64,000 nt of DNA from Polytrichum commune (lineage: Eukaryota > Streptophyta > Polytrichopsida > Polytrichales > Polytrichaceae): NCBI GenBank assembly GCA_950295325.1, contig OX485805.1, positions 26,831,501-26,895,500 of the forward strand. Reading direction: 5' to 3'. Made by a program: the position numbers and the translations under genes. A model generated the notes under the pieces. That model made no database searches. It saw nothing but the letters and a program-made list of their open reading frames with translations, and had not been told where the DNA came from. Positions within the stretch are counted from its first letter, which is position 1, and every line of letters begins with the position of its first letter. Positions 48,154 through 60,800 of this stretch are shown here, in pieces.

Positions 48154-50084
48154 AACCAAATTTTGGCTATCGCCTAGCCGAAGTTGGCCATTTTCCATTT
48201 TTGATGAGATTCATCCGGCTATTAGCCACTGGAGACCATCCTGTGTGTAAAGAAAGGGCTATTGCCGTTGCAGAGGCGGTTAGGATTTTCAACCAACTGC
48301 CCTCCTCCCTCGACTCTACGAGGAGGGGACAGCCGAGGTAGACAACATGCTATTTTCCAATTTAGAAATCAGGCATAGTCTCTTAGTGAAGGCAATAGGC
48401 TGAAAGATGCACCAACACTCAGAGATTGAGGTTGGGTGGCTAATGGGCAACCCCAAGTGAGACACTTGTGGGCTTAGATGTAGAATTTCCAGAGCCGAGT
48501 GATTCGGACTCTGGTAGTTTTGAACTGTGACATTGAAGTGAAATATAATATCAGTGCTATAATCTTGATGAGTTTGAAATGAAAGTGATGTTGTGTGTAT
48601 GAGAAATTGTCTTGAAATGGAGTGTTGACAGGAATCTGTAAGAATTTGATATTTGAATGTGAGTCAGGCGAGTGGTCAGGTGAGAAGTATACAGTAGAGA
48701 GAGAGCAAAGTTGTTTTGTCGAAAGAGGAAGTGAAAGACATATCGGGCGATAGGCCGGTAGTGGAGAAGAATCTGAGTTGAGTATACGAGAGTAAGGTCT
48801 AAGAAAAGTGGCATTGTCTGAGAGTAATCGCAGTAACCGGTTGAGGGCAATATTCATCTGAGTGAAAGATATCGGGCCACAAGGACATATAGACTTGAGT
48901 CAATTTTGTGAGCCAAGTTCAGTAGCAGGGAGTGAATTTTAGAGTGTGTACAAAGATTGACATTGTCGAAGGCCAGGACATAATCAAAGTTCATAAGGGC
49001 AATAACCGAGAGAATATGGAGCGATCAGAGAAGCAAGGGAATGTGAAGAGGTTGTGAGAGCCTCAAGCCAATGTCGAGGAGCGATAATCATGCTATAATT
49101 AGAGAGACAGAAAGGGAGAATTGAAGAAGAGCTGCTCGAGAGGGGCGATCACCTGGTCGTGAGCGAGATAGTAAAATCAGGCCGAAGCTTAGAGAGGAAG
49201 TACGTGAGGCAAGTAGCCTGAGTGATAACAGTGAAGACTGAGAGGCCTAGGATGGGCGAGGCCATTACCGAAATAGACTAAGTGGCCATAGCCAGATTTA
49301 AAGTCTCGAGTCGGAGTGACAGAGATAGACGGTACCTGGCAGTTACCTAGGTAAGGGTATAGCCAGGGTAGGGCCATTGGGCCGAGAGAGAGAGGAGAGG
49401 AGAATTCAGTAACAAGTAGGCTATAGGCTGCCAGGACGTTACCAAGAAGGAGGAGACATTACCATCAAAGAGTAAGATTATACCTTGTGCAATTTATGAA
49501 TAAAATCAGCAGACTAAAGCTTTAACACGGGATATTGCCTAGCTTGTCATGCATGCTTTATGTATTGACAATGTGGATGTTTTTGAGACGAGTTGCCAGG
49601 TTTACCAGATAAGTGGAGATGATGGCTATTAGCTCTGCGACACTTGCATGATGGTTGTAAATTGATTAAAAAAGGAATTAAATCGTTGAATTACTGCAAT
49701 TGTGATTTATGATGAGCAAAGATTATGCGGTTACAAAAAGACATTACCCTGGACTTTGTCCTGACTATGAGCCATTGACTACTCGCCAAGCTTTTGAGCT
49801 TCACTAGTCACGACTGAATTAGGTCCGAGCTTTAGAGTGATAGCACCTACCTTGAAGATAGGACAAACAACACTCACTACGGAACCATCACGAATGAATT
49901 AACAGGAAAGAAAAAGAATGGGATAAGTTAACATTGAAGAGAGTAAAGAATGAGAATCACCCTAAAATGTTATTAAGAACCTTAATCCAATGTGACATTA
50001 ACCCTTACAGACACTATCTCAGTCTTCTTGGAGACTTAGTTCCCTGGGTTTTGTTGTTTTAAGCGATAGCAAAAACTTACTACA
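48149..50084 (+). mobile_element. Solo LTR inserted in the LRR array
   Basis: The 1936-bp insert begins TGTAAAACC and ends CTTACTACA (TG...CA ends). It is flanked by the same 5 bases, GTGTT, at 48144-48148 and 50085-50089. Removing it with one GTGTT restores LRR sequence in register. An AATAAA lies near 49499, as in the R region of an LTR. No protein-coding domain, primer-binding site or second LTR is seen, so a solo LTR left by recombination is the best reading; a non-autonomous element is the alternative. The strand is inferred from the AATAAA. The middle (about 48480-49440) is purine-rich. Confidence 0.85.
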
Positions 50085-50214
50085 GTGTTGCATCTTGACA
50101 AGATTACCGTAGGCATTGTGGAACTTGACGTCTTTAACAACATTGAATTTCTATGGGTGTTCGAGTTTGACAACATTACCGGAAGGCATTGGGGAACTTG
50201 ACGTCTTTGACAAC
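50085..50214 (+). pseudogene. LRR relic 1 of the kinase-NLR
   Basis: About 1.8 LRR units continue the array after the solo LTR (TTGACAAGATTACCG, GGAACTTGACGTCTTT). A one-base gain in CCGGAAGGCATT shifts the frame in the second unit. It stops inside GACAAC at 50214, where the next insertion begins. Confidence 0.85.
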
Positions 50215-52152
50215 CTGAGCAGAATATCGTGCCCACATTGTGCTTCCCTCTCCTTCCAACGACCAGCTCACTTGCTTACCGATTCCAGGGCGGAAACATT
50301 TCATTGTCTCTGAGAGTCTAGTGCAACTTCCCGAGTTTCCCTGATTTTTTGAATGCGGCATTTTGTTTGTGGCCTGATGTGAGCTACCCTGTGAATGGCC
50401 GAAGGTTGTGGCTGGCATTTGATTCTGCGTGTGAGCACAATATCGCGCCCACATGTGTCCCTAACACTAAAACTTACAAAAGACCTCGACGCTTGTGGTT
50501 GTTTGACAGGTTAAAGCAATAACAAAGGGGAGGCATTAGAACTTAGACATTGTTTTAGTTAAAGTGGAATGGTCTTTTTAGATATGTGATTGGAGTGACT
50601 TACAAAGGAAAATTAAAAAGAGTGAATTAGTTCATTAGGTGTGTGGAAGTGCATTGGGTCCAATGGGTTGAGTTTAGGCCGTAGCCATTTAAGGGTGAAA
50701 TTGTTAAGAAAGGGGGGAAAGAGACATCAATTGTCCGTTCAATGTGAGTGGGTGTTCGTTTAAGGATCGAAGCAAGGCAAGTCGGGGCTGGACTGTTATC
50801 CTACTGGATTTCCGGCCGAGGAGAAGGGGTCCAGAAGCAAACGGATCTCGGCTCTCACTCTCTCTCTCAGCCCTCTCTCACTGGGAAGGAGGGCACCGAA
50901 ACGGAAAGAAATGCGAGAAGGAGGTGATTTCTCGCAGGGGAGGTGAAGGTGCTGAGGGTGGAGCATGCCGCACCAGCTCTCCTCGTGCACATTCGAGTGC
51001 ACCTGATGGACGGCAATGGCTACATTGAGCATCCAGTGAATGGGCAAGTGAACAGCAGGAGAAACGAACTGGGAAGGGCTCGGAATGAGTAAAAAAGATT
51101 ATGAGAGGCGAGGAGGCGAGGCAGCCGCACTGTGCAATCTGGGAGACTGGGTGCCAACATTGCCGGAGCAGCAGTAGCAAGAAGTAGATGAATCCAGGCC
51201 AAAATTGCAGAGTGGGTTCCTGTGTTCAATTCCGCTTGATCAAAAAGGAAGTGGTCCTCGGTCAACAATTGCCATCCACTGCATGCATTGTAAGGTGGGC
51301 CAGCAAGTGCCCAACAGCAGCTGGAGGTTAATTGTTAGCTATCACACTGTGGAACTGTAATGGACAGGAGGCAGAGGCGGAGAAGAAGGAATGTAAGGTG
51401 GCCAACTCAGGGTAATGCCTGATGAGAGGGGCGCAACCTCGCTGTGGCTGCAGGGTCCCAGCTGGTGGATGGTCGGCAATTCTACTACCACCGGGGCAGA
51501 TGAATACAACCAGCTTTGTGACCAAGGACGAAGGAAGTGATTTGACGCTGCCTTCGGGGCCAAAGGGAGCAACAGTGAGGTTGACTCAGGGGACTCACAA
51601 GGTGGTGTGGTCATTGGGACCGAGGAGCTTGGGCCAGTCCAAGCCTACGGACAGGCCGGGAAGGCACCAGATTCAAAGGGAGAGGGTTCGAACTTCAAAA
51701 CAGTTGTGAAAAAAAGGAGGGGGTTTACAGTTAGTTTAGGGATTAGTCACTAAGATTAAGGGGATGTGATTGGGGTTGATTGGTGTGGTTAATTAGTGGA
51801 GTGCTTAGGAAATTGTAAGTAAAGGGTGAGCCAAAAGTGTGCACTTGGCGGCCCTAATGATATTTGGATAGGATCTAAGTTGGTTTAATAGCTTGGCATG
51901 GTCAGTTTTAGGTTTGATGGTGGGCATTGAAGTTGATGGAGTGGTTGGGTGTTGTGATGGGATCAAGGAAATCAAGTATTTCTAAATACTGGTGACCTTG
52001 TTTCTCTTGGAATAAAAGTTGTGTTCTTAAACATTCATATTGTGAAGCATGGATAGTTGAGGTCAAGCGCTAAGGGAAAATCATCGAGTACATGTGAGCT
52101 ATGGACTCTCACCCGGATTACGGCGCTTAAGGGTGGGGGTTTATGGTTGACA
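50215..52152 (+). mobile_element. Insertion B in the LRR array, probable second solo LTR
   Basis: The 1938-bp insert is flanked by ACAAC at 50210-50214 and 52153-52157, and LRR sequence resumes in register after it. The right end is GGTTGACA; the left end is CTGAGCAG, one base off the usual TG start. An AATAAA lies near 52010, close to the right end as in an LTR. Its sequence is not similar to the 48149-50084 element. A 25-bp imperfect direct repeat (GCCCACA core) lies at about 50217 and 50430. Open frames at 50744-51709 have no domain I recognise. Confidence 0.6.
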
Positions 52153-53358
52153 ACAACATTGGATTTGAGTAGGTGTTCAAGCATGACAACATTACCGAAG
52201 GCATTGCGGAACTTGACGTCTTTGACAACATTGAATTAGTCAGGGTGTTCGACCTTGACAACATGACCGGAAGCATTGGGGAACTTGACGACTTTAACAA
52301 CATTGGATTTGTCTTCATGTTTTCGCTAAACAAAATTTGCCGGAGGCATTAGGGAAGTTGACGTCTTTGACAACATCGGATTTGTCTTGGTGTTAGAGAT
52401 CGACAACATTGCCGAAGGCATTGGGGATCTTGACATCTTTGATTACATTGAATTTGCCAGGGTGTTCGAGCTTGACAAGATTACTGGAGGCATTGGGGAA
52501 GTTGACGTCTTTGACAACATTGAATTTGTCAGTGTGTTTGAGCTTGACAACATTATCGGAGGCATTTAAGAACTTGACGTCTTTGACAACATTGTATTTG
52601 TCAAGGTGTTTGAGCTTGACGATATCACCCAAGGCATTGGGGAACTTGTCGTCTTTGACAAAATTGAATTTGTCAGTGTGTTTCTCAGGGTGTGTTTGAG
52701 CTTGACAACATTTTATTTGTCTGAGTGTTCGAGATTGACAACATCGCAGGAGGCATTGGAGAGTTTGATGTCTCTAACAACATTGAATTTGTCAAGGTTT
52801 TCAAGCTTGATGACATTACGGGAGGCATTGGAAAACTTGACGTCCTTGACAACTTTGAATTTGTCTATCTATTCGAGCTTGACCACATTACCGGAGGCAT
52901 CGGGGAACTTGGCGTCTTTGACAAAATTGAATGTATTTGGATGTTCGAGCTTGACAACATTACCGGAGGGCTTTTGTTGTCATATTGTACGAGCACTACT
53001 GGCGGCATTGCGAAACTGGATATCTTTGACAACATTGAAATTGTTTAGGTGTTCGAGTTTGACAACATTACCAGAGGTATCGGGGAGCTTGAGGTTTTTG
53101 ACAAGAATAGATTTGTCTTTGTGTTCTAGCTTGACAACATTACCAAAGGCATTGGCGAACTTTACTTCTCTGACAACATTGGATTTGTCTAAGCGTTCGA
53201 GCTTGTCAAGCTTACTAGTTGCATTGGGGAAGTTGACGTCTTTGACAACATTGGAGTTGTCTAGATGTTCAAGTTTGACAACATTACCAGAAGCATTGGG
53301 GAACTTGACGTCTTTGACAACATTGAATTTGTTTGGGTGTTCGAACTTGACAACATTA
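52153..53358 (+). pseudogene. LRR relic 2 of the kinase-NLR
   Basis: About 16-17 diverged LRR units of 72 bp continue the array. An in-frame TAG follows TSLTTLN at about 52237-52239, and further shifts occur, for example near 52683 where a GTGTGTTT segment is partly doubled. About 240 codons from 52690 remain open as LRRs (LTSLTTLNLS, LTTLPEALG). It lacks its own kinase or NB-ARC, so it is the decayed continuation of the upstream gene. It ends at AACATTA (53352-53358). Confidence 0.85.
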
Positions 53359-56300
53359 TTCACCACAAATCTCAACGACAAAGGTGAGAATCACCGAAAT
53401 CGCCATGTAAGAAGGATTATTTAGAAAGGTTTAAGGGGGCTCACGGGCTAGCTACAAATTAGTAAAATAAGAAACTACGTAAAGATAATTGGCCGCAATT
53501 AGTAAGCCAATTTAGACTAGTAGAGTATTTAGAGGCTAGTTGATATTAATGAGATGTTTTTTGATAGATTAATAAGTCACGTAGCAAACCACTTAGGATT
53601 AGGGGACCCCATGGTGATTAATACTCACCTAAGCCACGTAGGTGAGGCAACCAGAGGTAGAAGTAAGATAGGGCTAAGAAATGACTTCTTGGTTAGTTTT
53701 ATGAATCTTCCTGAAACCTAAATAGTATTAGGTAGATTTAAGAACACAATCTACCAGACGTGGAACATAAAAGAAGATGAGGATTACAAGTGCTCTTTTC
53801 AAAGATGTCCAAAAGAGCTATCTTCATCTTCTTAGTAAAAATTATAGATATGATAAATTAAAAGAAGGGCACATTTTAGGCGCCTCCTCTCAATATATAT
53901 AGAGTTAGGAATAAAGTTAGAATACCTTACCTTATTCACGACGATAGGCTACATGAGAGCTAGGTCCTTTGTATCTTTACCAATTTTGAGTACACGAGCT
54001 TCAAGCTCAATCTTCTTCATAGTGATTCCTGGTAGAGGCCAAAGTAGAAATTGTTAGCTTAAACTTATTCAAGTTGAGAGATTGAGAATGCAACTTGAGA
54101 TGTTCTATAGCAACTCACATGAGGTGAGATAGTTGAATGGAATTTTTTGTATTAAAGATATTCACATGAGGTGAGATAGTTGTGAGAGATGTTTAATTGA
54201 ACTCACATGAGGTGAGAGAAAATGTAGGTAATGAAAGGCAATTGTGTAATTGATTATGGGTACTCACATAGGATGAGGATGAATGCTTGAGAAATTTTAT
54301 GAAATTTATGAGGAGATTATGAATGACTACCGATAGTAATGGAAAGTGAGAGAAAGAGTTTGATATGAATAGTTGTGGAAACAGCAAGGACAAGTGATGA
54401 TCGAGCGTATATGATTATTCATATCTACTAAGTTGTTTTGCTTTAACATAAATTGAACATAAGTAATTATTGTGTATTGAATTTGCTAGCTATCAATGGA
54501 TTGCTCAACAACCATAAACTTACAACATCTAAGACTCAAAAATTTATTGATTGAAGAATGAAATATAATGAGGAGAGTTATGATCTAATAATGTATTATG
54601 ATGGCTCTTATCAAACAATGATAAGTTTATATATTATATTACTATAAAAGTTGATTAATCATAATATGACTATGACCAAGACACATATGATTACGCCTCT
54701 AAATGCTAATTATAAGGCAACTACCTTATAGAGAGATTGAAATTGAAAGAAAATAATTAAGAATGTTGCAAGAATGCCTTGTCAAGAGTTGGTGAGGAAA
54801 TGAGAAATTGGTAGAGGAATTAATACTTGGATAGAGAGGAAATCTCCTCTATATAGTAAAAGAGTGTCTAACAACAATTTGTTTACCATTAGATCTCGGG
54901 GAGCTCACTAGACATGTATATATGTATACACGTGCGTGACAAGGGTATTTATTCAAGGGGTATTTAATTATCCGTCCTTAATTTTTTGTACCGTATTATT
55001 ATATAATTTGCTAATTTTTTGTTTTTTAAATGACCCTATAATTACTTTTAAATTTGATGAAGCTCTAATTTTAAGCTAGGTATGTTCATTATAATTATTT
55101 GATTTTGCTCCAAAGGATTTAAGAGCATTCAAAGTACTAAGTCACCAAATTCCAAGGCACAACAAGGTTTTACATTAAGAGTGTTCATAAACAATTTCAA
55201 ACAAAAAAATCAGCCCATGTTCCTCAATCAAGTTACACACACAATTAAACACAACGGTACCGAGTGTAAAAAAACAATTAAAACACCAACAACAAAGCAA
55301 GCAAAAATAGGGTCCATGCAATAATGTAGAAGGGTATAGAGTTAATACTACAACATCTTGCTTGAAGCAGACAGACACAAGACCAACCAAAACTCCTCTA
55401 ATTTATCTTGAGAAATTGTTTCTAGCATTTAAAAACACTAGCAAAATTGTTCATATCAAATGAAAGATGTCAAATTCATCTTGCAAAACAATTCCTAGCT
55501 TTTAAGAACACTAGTATATAATCAACATAGGCACATGCATGCACAGGCCGCCTGCAAACCCCACCTCTCAGAAAGTCAACAACGTCGAAGAAAAAACCCT
55601 CGCCAACACTGAACGCAAACCCCACCTCTCAGAACAGTGAAAAAAAAACTCTCAAAACCTAATCCTCTAGCAACATTCTCCCCCAATTTTTTCTAAACCC
55701 TAATCCATCATCCGCCCTCATCAATCTTTCATCCCATTTTTCCAACTGAATCGACGTAGTTTTTCATCCAAAATCTTCCCGCCTCTGAACACAAAGGACA
55801 CCTTATTTCAAAAAAAAACCTAGGATCCTTAAATCCTACGGTATTTTTTTACAAATCTTTTAAAAATATGCGTTATTTGTATCAAGCCTATATTATTTAT
55901 AATACAAATTTTATCATACATACTCACCTATATTACTTCTAAGAAAATTCTAAGTTTTTCCTTTTGTGAATATAAATTACCCTATATTTTCCCGCACGTT
56001 GTTTTCTAATATTATCGCAGTGAACTCCCCGAGCATTAGATTGCTCTCTATGCATGTTTTATCGGAAAGAAGTTCCAGTAACAAAGATTAACGATTAAGG
56101 GTCTAGGAGGAAGAGTCAAGGAGAGAAAAAATTGGAATGAAAAGTACTTGGTCACTTATGAAGTGAAAGAAGAGTTAGCTTGGTTACTTGGCTACTTGAG
56201 TAATTGGCTACCTATACAAGAGATACGGGATTATTTGACTAATTTAAAAGAGACATTTCATGGAGGGAAAAAGTTAACTTGAAGACGAAGAGGATACGAA

Positions 56301-57093
56301 CACGTGGATACTTGGATACTTGGTTATTTGGATACTTGGTTATTTGGATACTCAATCACTTGGAGAGAAGATAACTTGTTGACTATTTGGAGGAGAAGTT
56401 AACTTGATACTTAGACACTTTAATACTTGCAATGGATAGTTGAAAGAAGAGTTAACTTATTACTTGGCTACATTGGCTACTTGGCAATCGGAGAAAAAAG
56501 ATAACTTGCTACTTGGTTACTTAAGTTACTTAATTCCTTGAAGGAATTGTTAACTAGCGACTTGAAAAGAAGAGGAGACAACAGCGGCACATGAAAAAAT
56601 TACACGAAATGGAGTGAACAAGATCAAACTAGATATAGAAGAAATACTTGAACTTAACAACAACTGCGGCACATGAAGAAGTTACGACACTACAATATAC
56701 AAGGAGAAGAGAACAAACTTCCGACCTAGAAGTAACACTTCAGCTAAAACATACAACTTTGACACATGAAGAAGTTACATACAAGAAGAAAGTTACAAAC
56801 AAACAAGTTGATAAATAGAAACAACACTTGGACGAACAAGACTACTTGAGGAGATATCATCAAGTGAAAAAATGCAAGAGAGTTTTAAAAGTCCATCATG
56901 ATAAATACAAGGTAGAGAAGCTTTTAAAAGAAGAACGAAGGCATCAACCAAGTTGACAAGAAAAGACAACCCATAAGCGACTACAACAAACAACAAGGAG
57001 ATTAGGGAGTTTAGTCATCATAATCCGGACGACACTCTAAGTCACTACAATATGGTCAACCCTAGGAACAAGTGGAGGTAGTTGAAGTCTACA
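53359..57093. mobile_element. Insertion C in the LRR array (3.7 kb, unclassified)
   Basis: LRR sequence stops at AACATTA and resumes with AACATTA at 57094, so 53359-57093 behaves as an insert with a possible 5- to 7-bp target duplication. The right end is TCTACA; the left end TTCACCAC lacks TG. It holds no domain-bearing frame. Internal features are ACTCACATGAGGTGAGA repeats at about 54113-54220, a pair of CCCACCTCTCAGAA words 61 bp apart near 55560 and 55620, a telo-box-like AAACCCTAA near 55695, and runs of ACTTGGATACTTGG-like words at 56150-56520. It may be composite. Origin unknown. Confidence 0.5.
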
Positions 57094-57851
57094 AACATTA
57101 CCGGAGGCATTGGGGAGCTTCACATATCTAACAACATTGAATTTGTCAGAGTGTTCGAGCTTGACAACATTACGGTAGGCATTGCGGAACTTTCTGTCTT
57201 TGACAACATTGAATTTCTTTGAGAGTTGGAAATTGACAACATTACCAGAGGCATTGGGGAAACTGACGTCTTTGTTAACATTGAATTTGTCTAAGTGTTT
57301 GAGTTTGACAACATTACCGGAGGCATTGGGAAACTTGACGTCTTTGAAAAGAATGAATTTGTATGGGTGTCAGGGATTGACAACATACTGGAGGCATTGA
57401 GGAACTTGACTTCTCTAACACCATTGAATTTGTTTTACTATTCGACCTTCATAACTTTATTGGAGGCACTGGGAAACTTGTCATCTTTCACAACATTGGA
57501 TTTGTCTAGGTGTGATAGCTTGACAACATTACTGGAGGCATTGGGGAACTTGATGTCTTTGACAACATTGGATTTATCTAGGTGTTGAAGCTAGACAACA
57601 TTACTGGAGGCATCGGAGAACTTGACTTCTTTGACAACATTGAATTTGTCTAATTATTTAAGCTTGACAACATTACCAGAGCCATTGGGGAACTTAACGT
57701 CATTGAAAATATTGGATTATTTTTTCTGTTGGAGCTTGATAACATTATCGGAGGCATTGGGAAACTTGACGTCTTCGACAACATTGCAATTGAATGGGTT
57801 TCCGAAGGTGTCAACATAACTAGAGGCATTGGGGAACTTGACTTCTTTGAA
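57094..57851 (+). pseudogene. LRR relic 3 of the kinase-NLR
   Basis: About 10.5 diverged LRR units (SLTTLPEALGNLTSL type) with several frame breaks, for example near 57380 and 57590. It ends abruptly in GAACTTGACTTCTTTGA at 57850, where sequence from SKA1 intron 3 begins. Confidence 0.85.
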
Positions 57852-60800
57852 AGATGCTTCCCAAATGCAAGCAGTGAAGAGGGGGAAAGTCATGAAATGT
57901 GAAATGTAACTATAAAAATCACAACCTATTCCTTTCTGCAAAGGACTTGAAATTCAAGTGACATCATAACTCTTTGTACCAAAAGACCTAGTTTGTTAGA
58001 TAAGCCAGACATTTTTTTGGCAACTTGTCCATGTCAATCAATTAATCGGTCACTTCTATGTGTGCATTATTCCTGGAAATCTCAGTTCCACAACAACTGC
58101 TCAGAAAAGCAACAATGCTTCAACATGTCGAATTAAGCCTGCTCCTCCAAAGGTGAGGATAGTTGTCTCGGTGTAATCTTGGAAACTCCTTTAAGATTGG
58201 AAGTTGCAAGCTTGAGTTTGGGTTCCATTTAACATACATAGTTTTGTATTGTGTTCTTATGTCAAGATTGTGTCATTTGTCATATTTATGTTTAGTACAC
58301 ATAATATTATTTTATATGCCAACTTATTCTTCAATGCAGGAAAAGAAAGGGAAAGATCCTCCCCCTCGATGGTATGTCAGTGTGGATAAATTGTTTGCTC
58401 TTTCAAGGTAAGGCTGGATATTCTTTATGCACAAACCTCTATTTATAAAATTAAAAACATGTCTTTCATGTCGGTGAGTTGCTGCTAGTGTGTCAAATAT
58501 TGGATTTTAGCTAGCCCACAGTATGCAACAGACTGTGTTCACTGAGAGGTTCGCATAAGTCCTTGCATTGAGATGGATAGATCGCTTGCTACCCAGGCAC
58601 ATGTTGGGAAATTGTTCGATCACTCCAATGCTCCCACATTGGCTCTAAATTAACACAATGATTGACTTATTTACCAGCTATATGAGAGGGAGACTTACAT
58701 TGGACAAGATAAACACAACAGTTGATGAGATGGCAACTTTTGCTGCTGCAAATGCTAGACTTCTCACTACTCCTAAGCAGAAGGCACGTACCAATTTGTT
58801 TGATGCAATTGACTGAATGTCTTTGTGGATTTCTTCGTTCAGACTGCCAAAGTTCAAATTTTATCCATCAAATATGACCACCAAATGCTGGATTTAAGGT
58901 AATATGTAACGGACTGACAAATATATATCTACCATTTCAGCAACATGACAAATTCATATATGTGATTTTTTTCTGCAGCTTGGAGAGGAAGCATGGAGCA
59001 AAGTGCTGGTGAGTTCTTGTTCATCTAGTCGCCGCTTTCTCATCAACATTTAGTTGTGGGTAGGGTGCAGGCAGGAACACATTTTACTTTTACCTCAAGA
59101 TCTTCACCTGGAAGGCTCATTGCTCTACAGAGCATACAACTTGAAGTGTGCGTGGTTTTACTTTAGTTCAGTGTTCCATCTCTTACATTTTCCTGGTATA
59201 TGTATGCAGGAGCTACGAGACATAGCAACTGTTGAAACAATTAAAGGAAAGCATTTCTTCTTAGAGTCGAACTCAAAGGGCGAAGTGCTTAAATTGGATC
59301 ACACTGGGAAAGCAATTCTTACGGTGAGTGGTCTTGACTGGTTACCATGTTGGCCTTCTTATGTGATGTTGTTTGCTATACACCACACTGCATCTTCTAC
59401 AAACTTGTTTAAGAAACGGTCAGAGAGGTAGCCTATCATATGGTTGTTTAATTTGTGATTGACAGCTGCACCTATGAACAGGTGTTGCGGCACCTTGGTC
59501 GAATAAATGAAATCCGTTGCGGACAGATTCGTGTTTTTTAATTGATTAGGAATTAAAGCACACATTTGTGGGGTGCTCTTTGTTCTCCTTTCCAGGACAA
59601 TAGTGAAAAACTGGCAACCTTCTAAAAGGCGAGATACTATTTGTTGAAATTAAGATACAATATGAAACACCTTCCACGGTGTTGCAAAGGTGAAAAGTAT
59701 AACCATAAATTTGCACATTGTCACGTTAAGCCATACATTTGCAAAAAACTACAATCAACTTGTATTTTGATCCAAAAGGAGGAAAGAACATTGGAACGAG
59801 GTAAATGTTACATTTATCAACCGGACCATATGGTGGTTTTGTCGGATCCAAATCGAAATCCGAATTGCAGTAGTGTTGCTTGTGTTGCATTGAAAGCAAA
59901 GCGTGAATTGTGTTTCAGGTTGATAGATTAAATATGTAGGGGTAGAAACAAAGTCCAACCTCCTATTTGCACACAAACAAGAGTATCATATGAAGGAACT
60001 GGGTATGCTAGATCATCATGTCATTCTATACCTAGCCCTTTCGGAGCAAGGAATCAATATGTTAAAGTGAAGATGTGGTCCTTGTGCCTTGACAATTGTG
60101 ATTTATCAATTAAGATCCATTATTTCTTTGCAAGGCTCATAGTGTACATACTATGCAAATGGTTGCACTCTACAAAAGTCAATCCAATGCTAGCTTGATA
60201 CAACTAGTATATGCTCATGAACATTAAATGTATGAAATCTGTGTAAATTGGACATTTGAACTTCACATTATTCACAATACATCCAATTTACTTGTGGGAT
60301 AATTCCTAGGGGCCCAACCAATGTTGGACCGGTATGAACCTAGGTGAATTTATGGGTATTAAGAATGAATATCAGGAATAGTATTATTGAACCTCCCCAT
60401 GGGTATTGATTTGTAATACGTGTCAAGTATTGATATTGGTTAAGTATCTCAAGGTGAGAGAATCTTTGTATAATTGCTTGTGTTTTCTTAGAGGTGAAGG
60501 CACTCATGAGTCACGACTGAAATTGCAATATAACTTTGTAGCAGAGAGATCTGACCAACTCTGAACACTTGTGTTTGTGCAGAGTTGTAACAATTTGCAA
60601 CTTGGGAGTTCTTAATTTTATCTCTAAAACTGCAACTTTCAAAGGACAATTGCCAGGGTTTGCAGATCAGAGGTCTTGAAAGTTGGAATGCTTCTGCCAA
60701 ATTAACATGTAAAGTGAATCTTCCAGAATTTAATAGTGGCATTTTACACTTCAATAATGTCCTTGTTTTGCATTGCAAAATCGTAATGCAAGTAGGAAAC

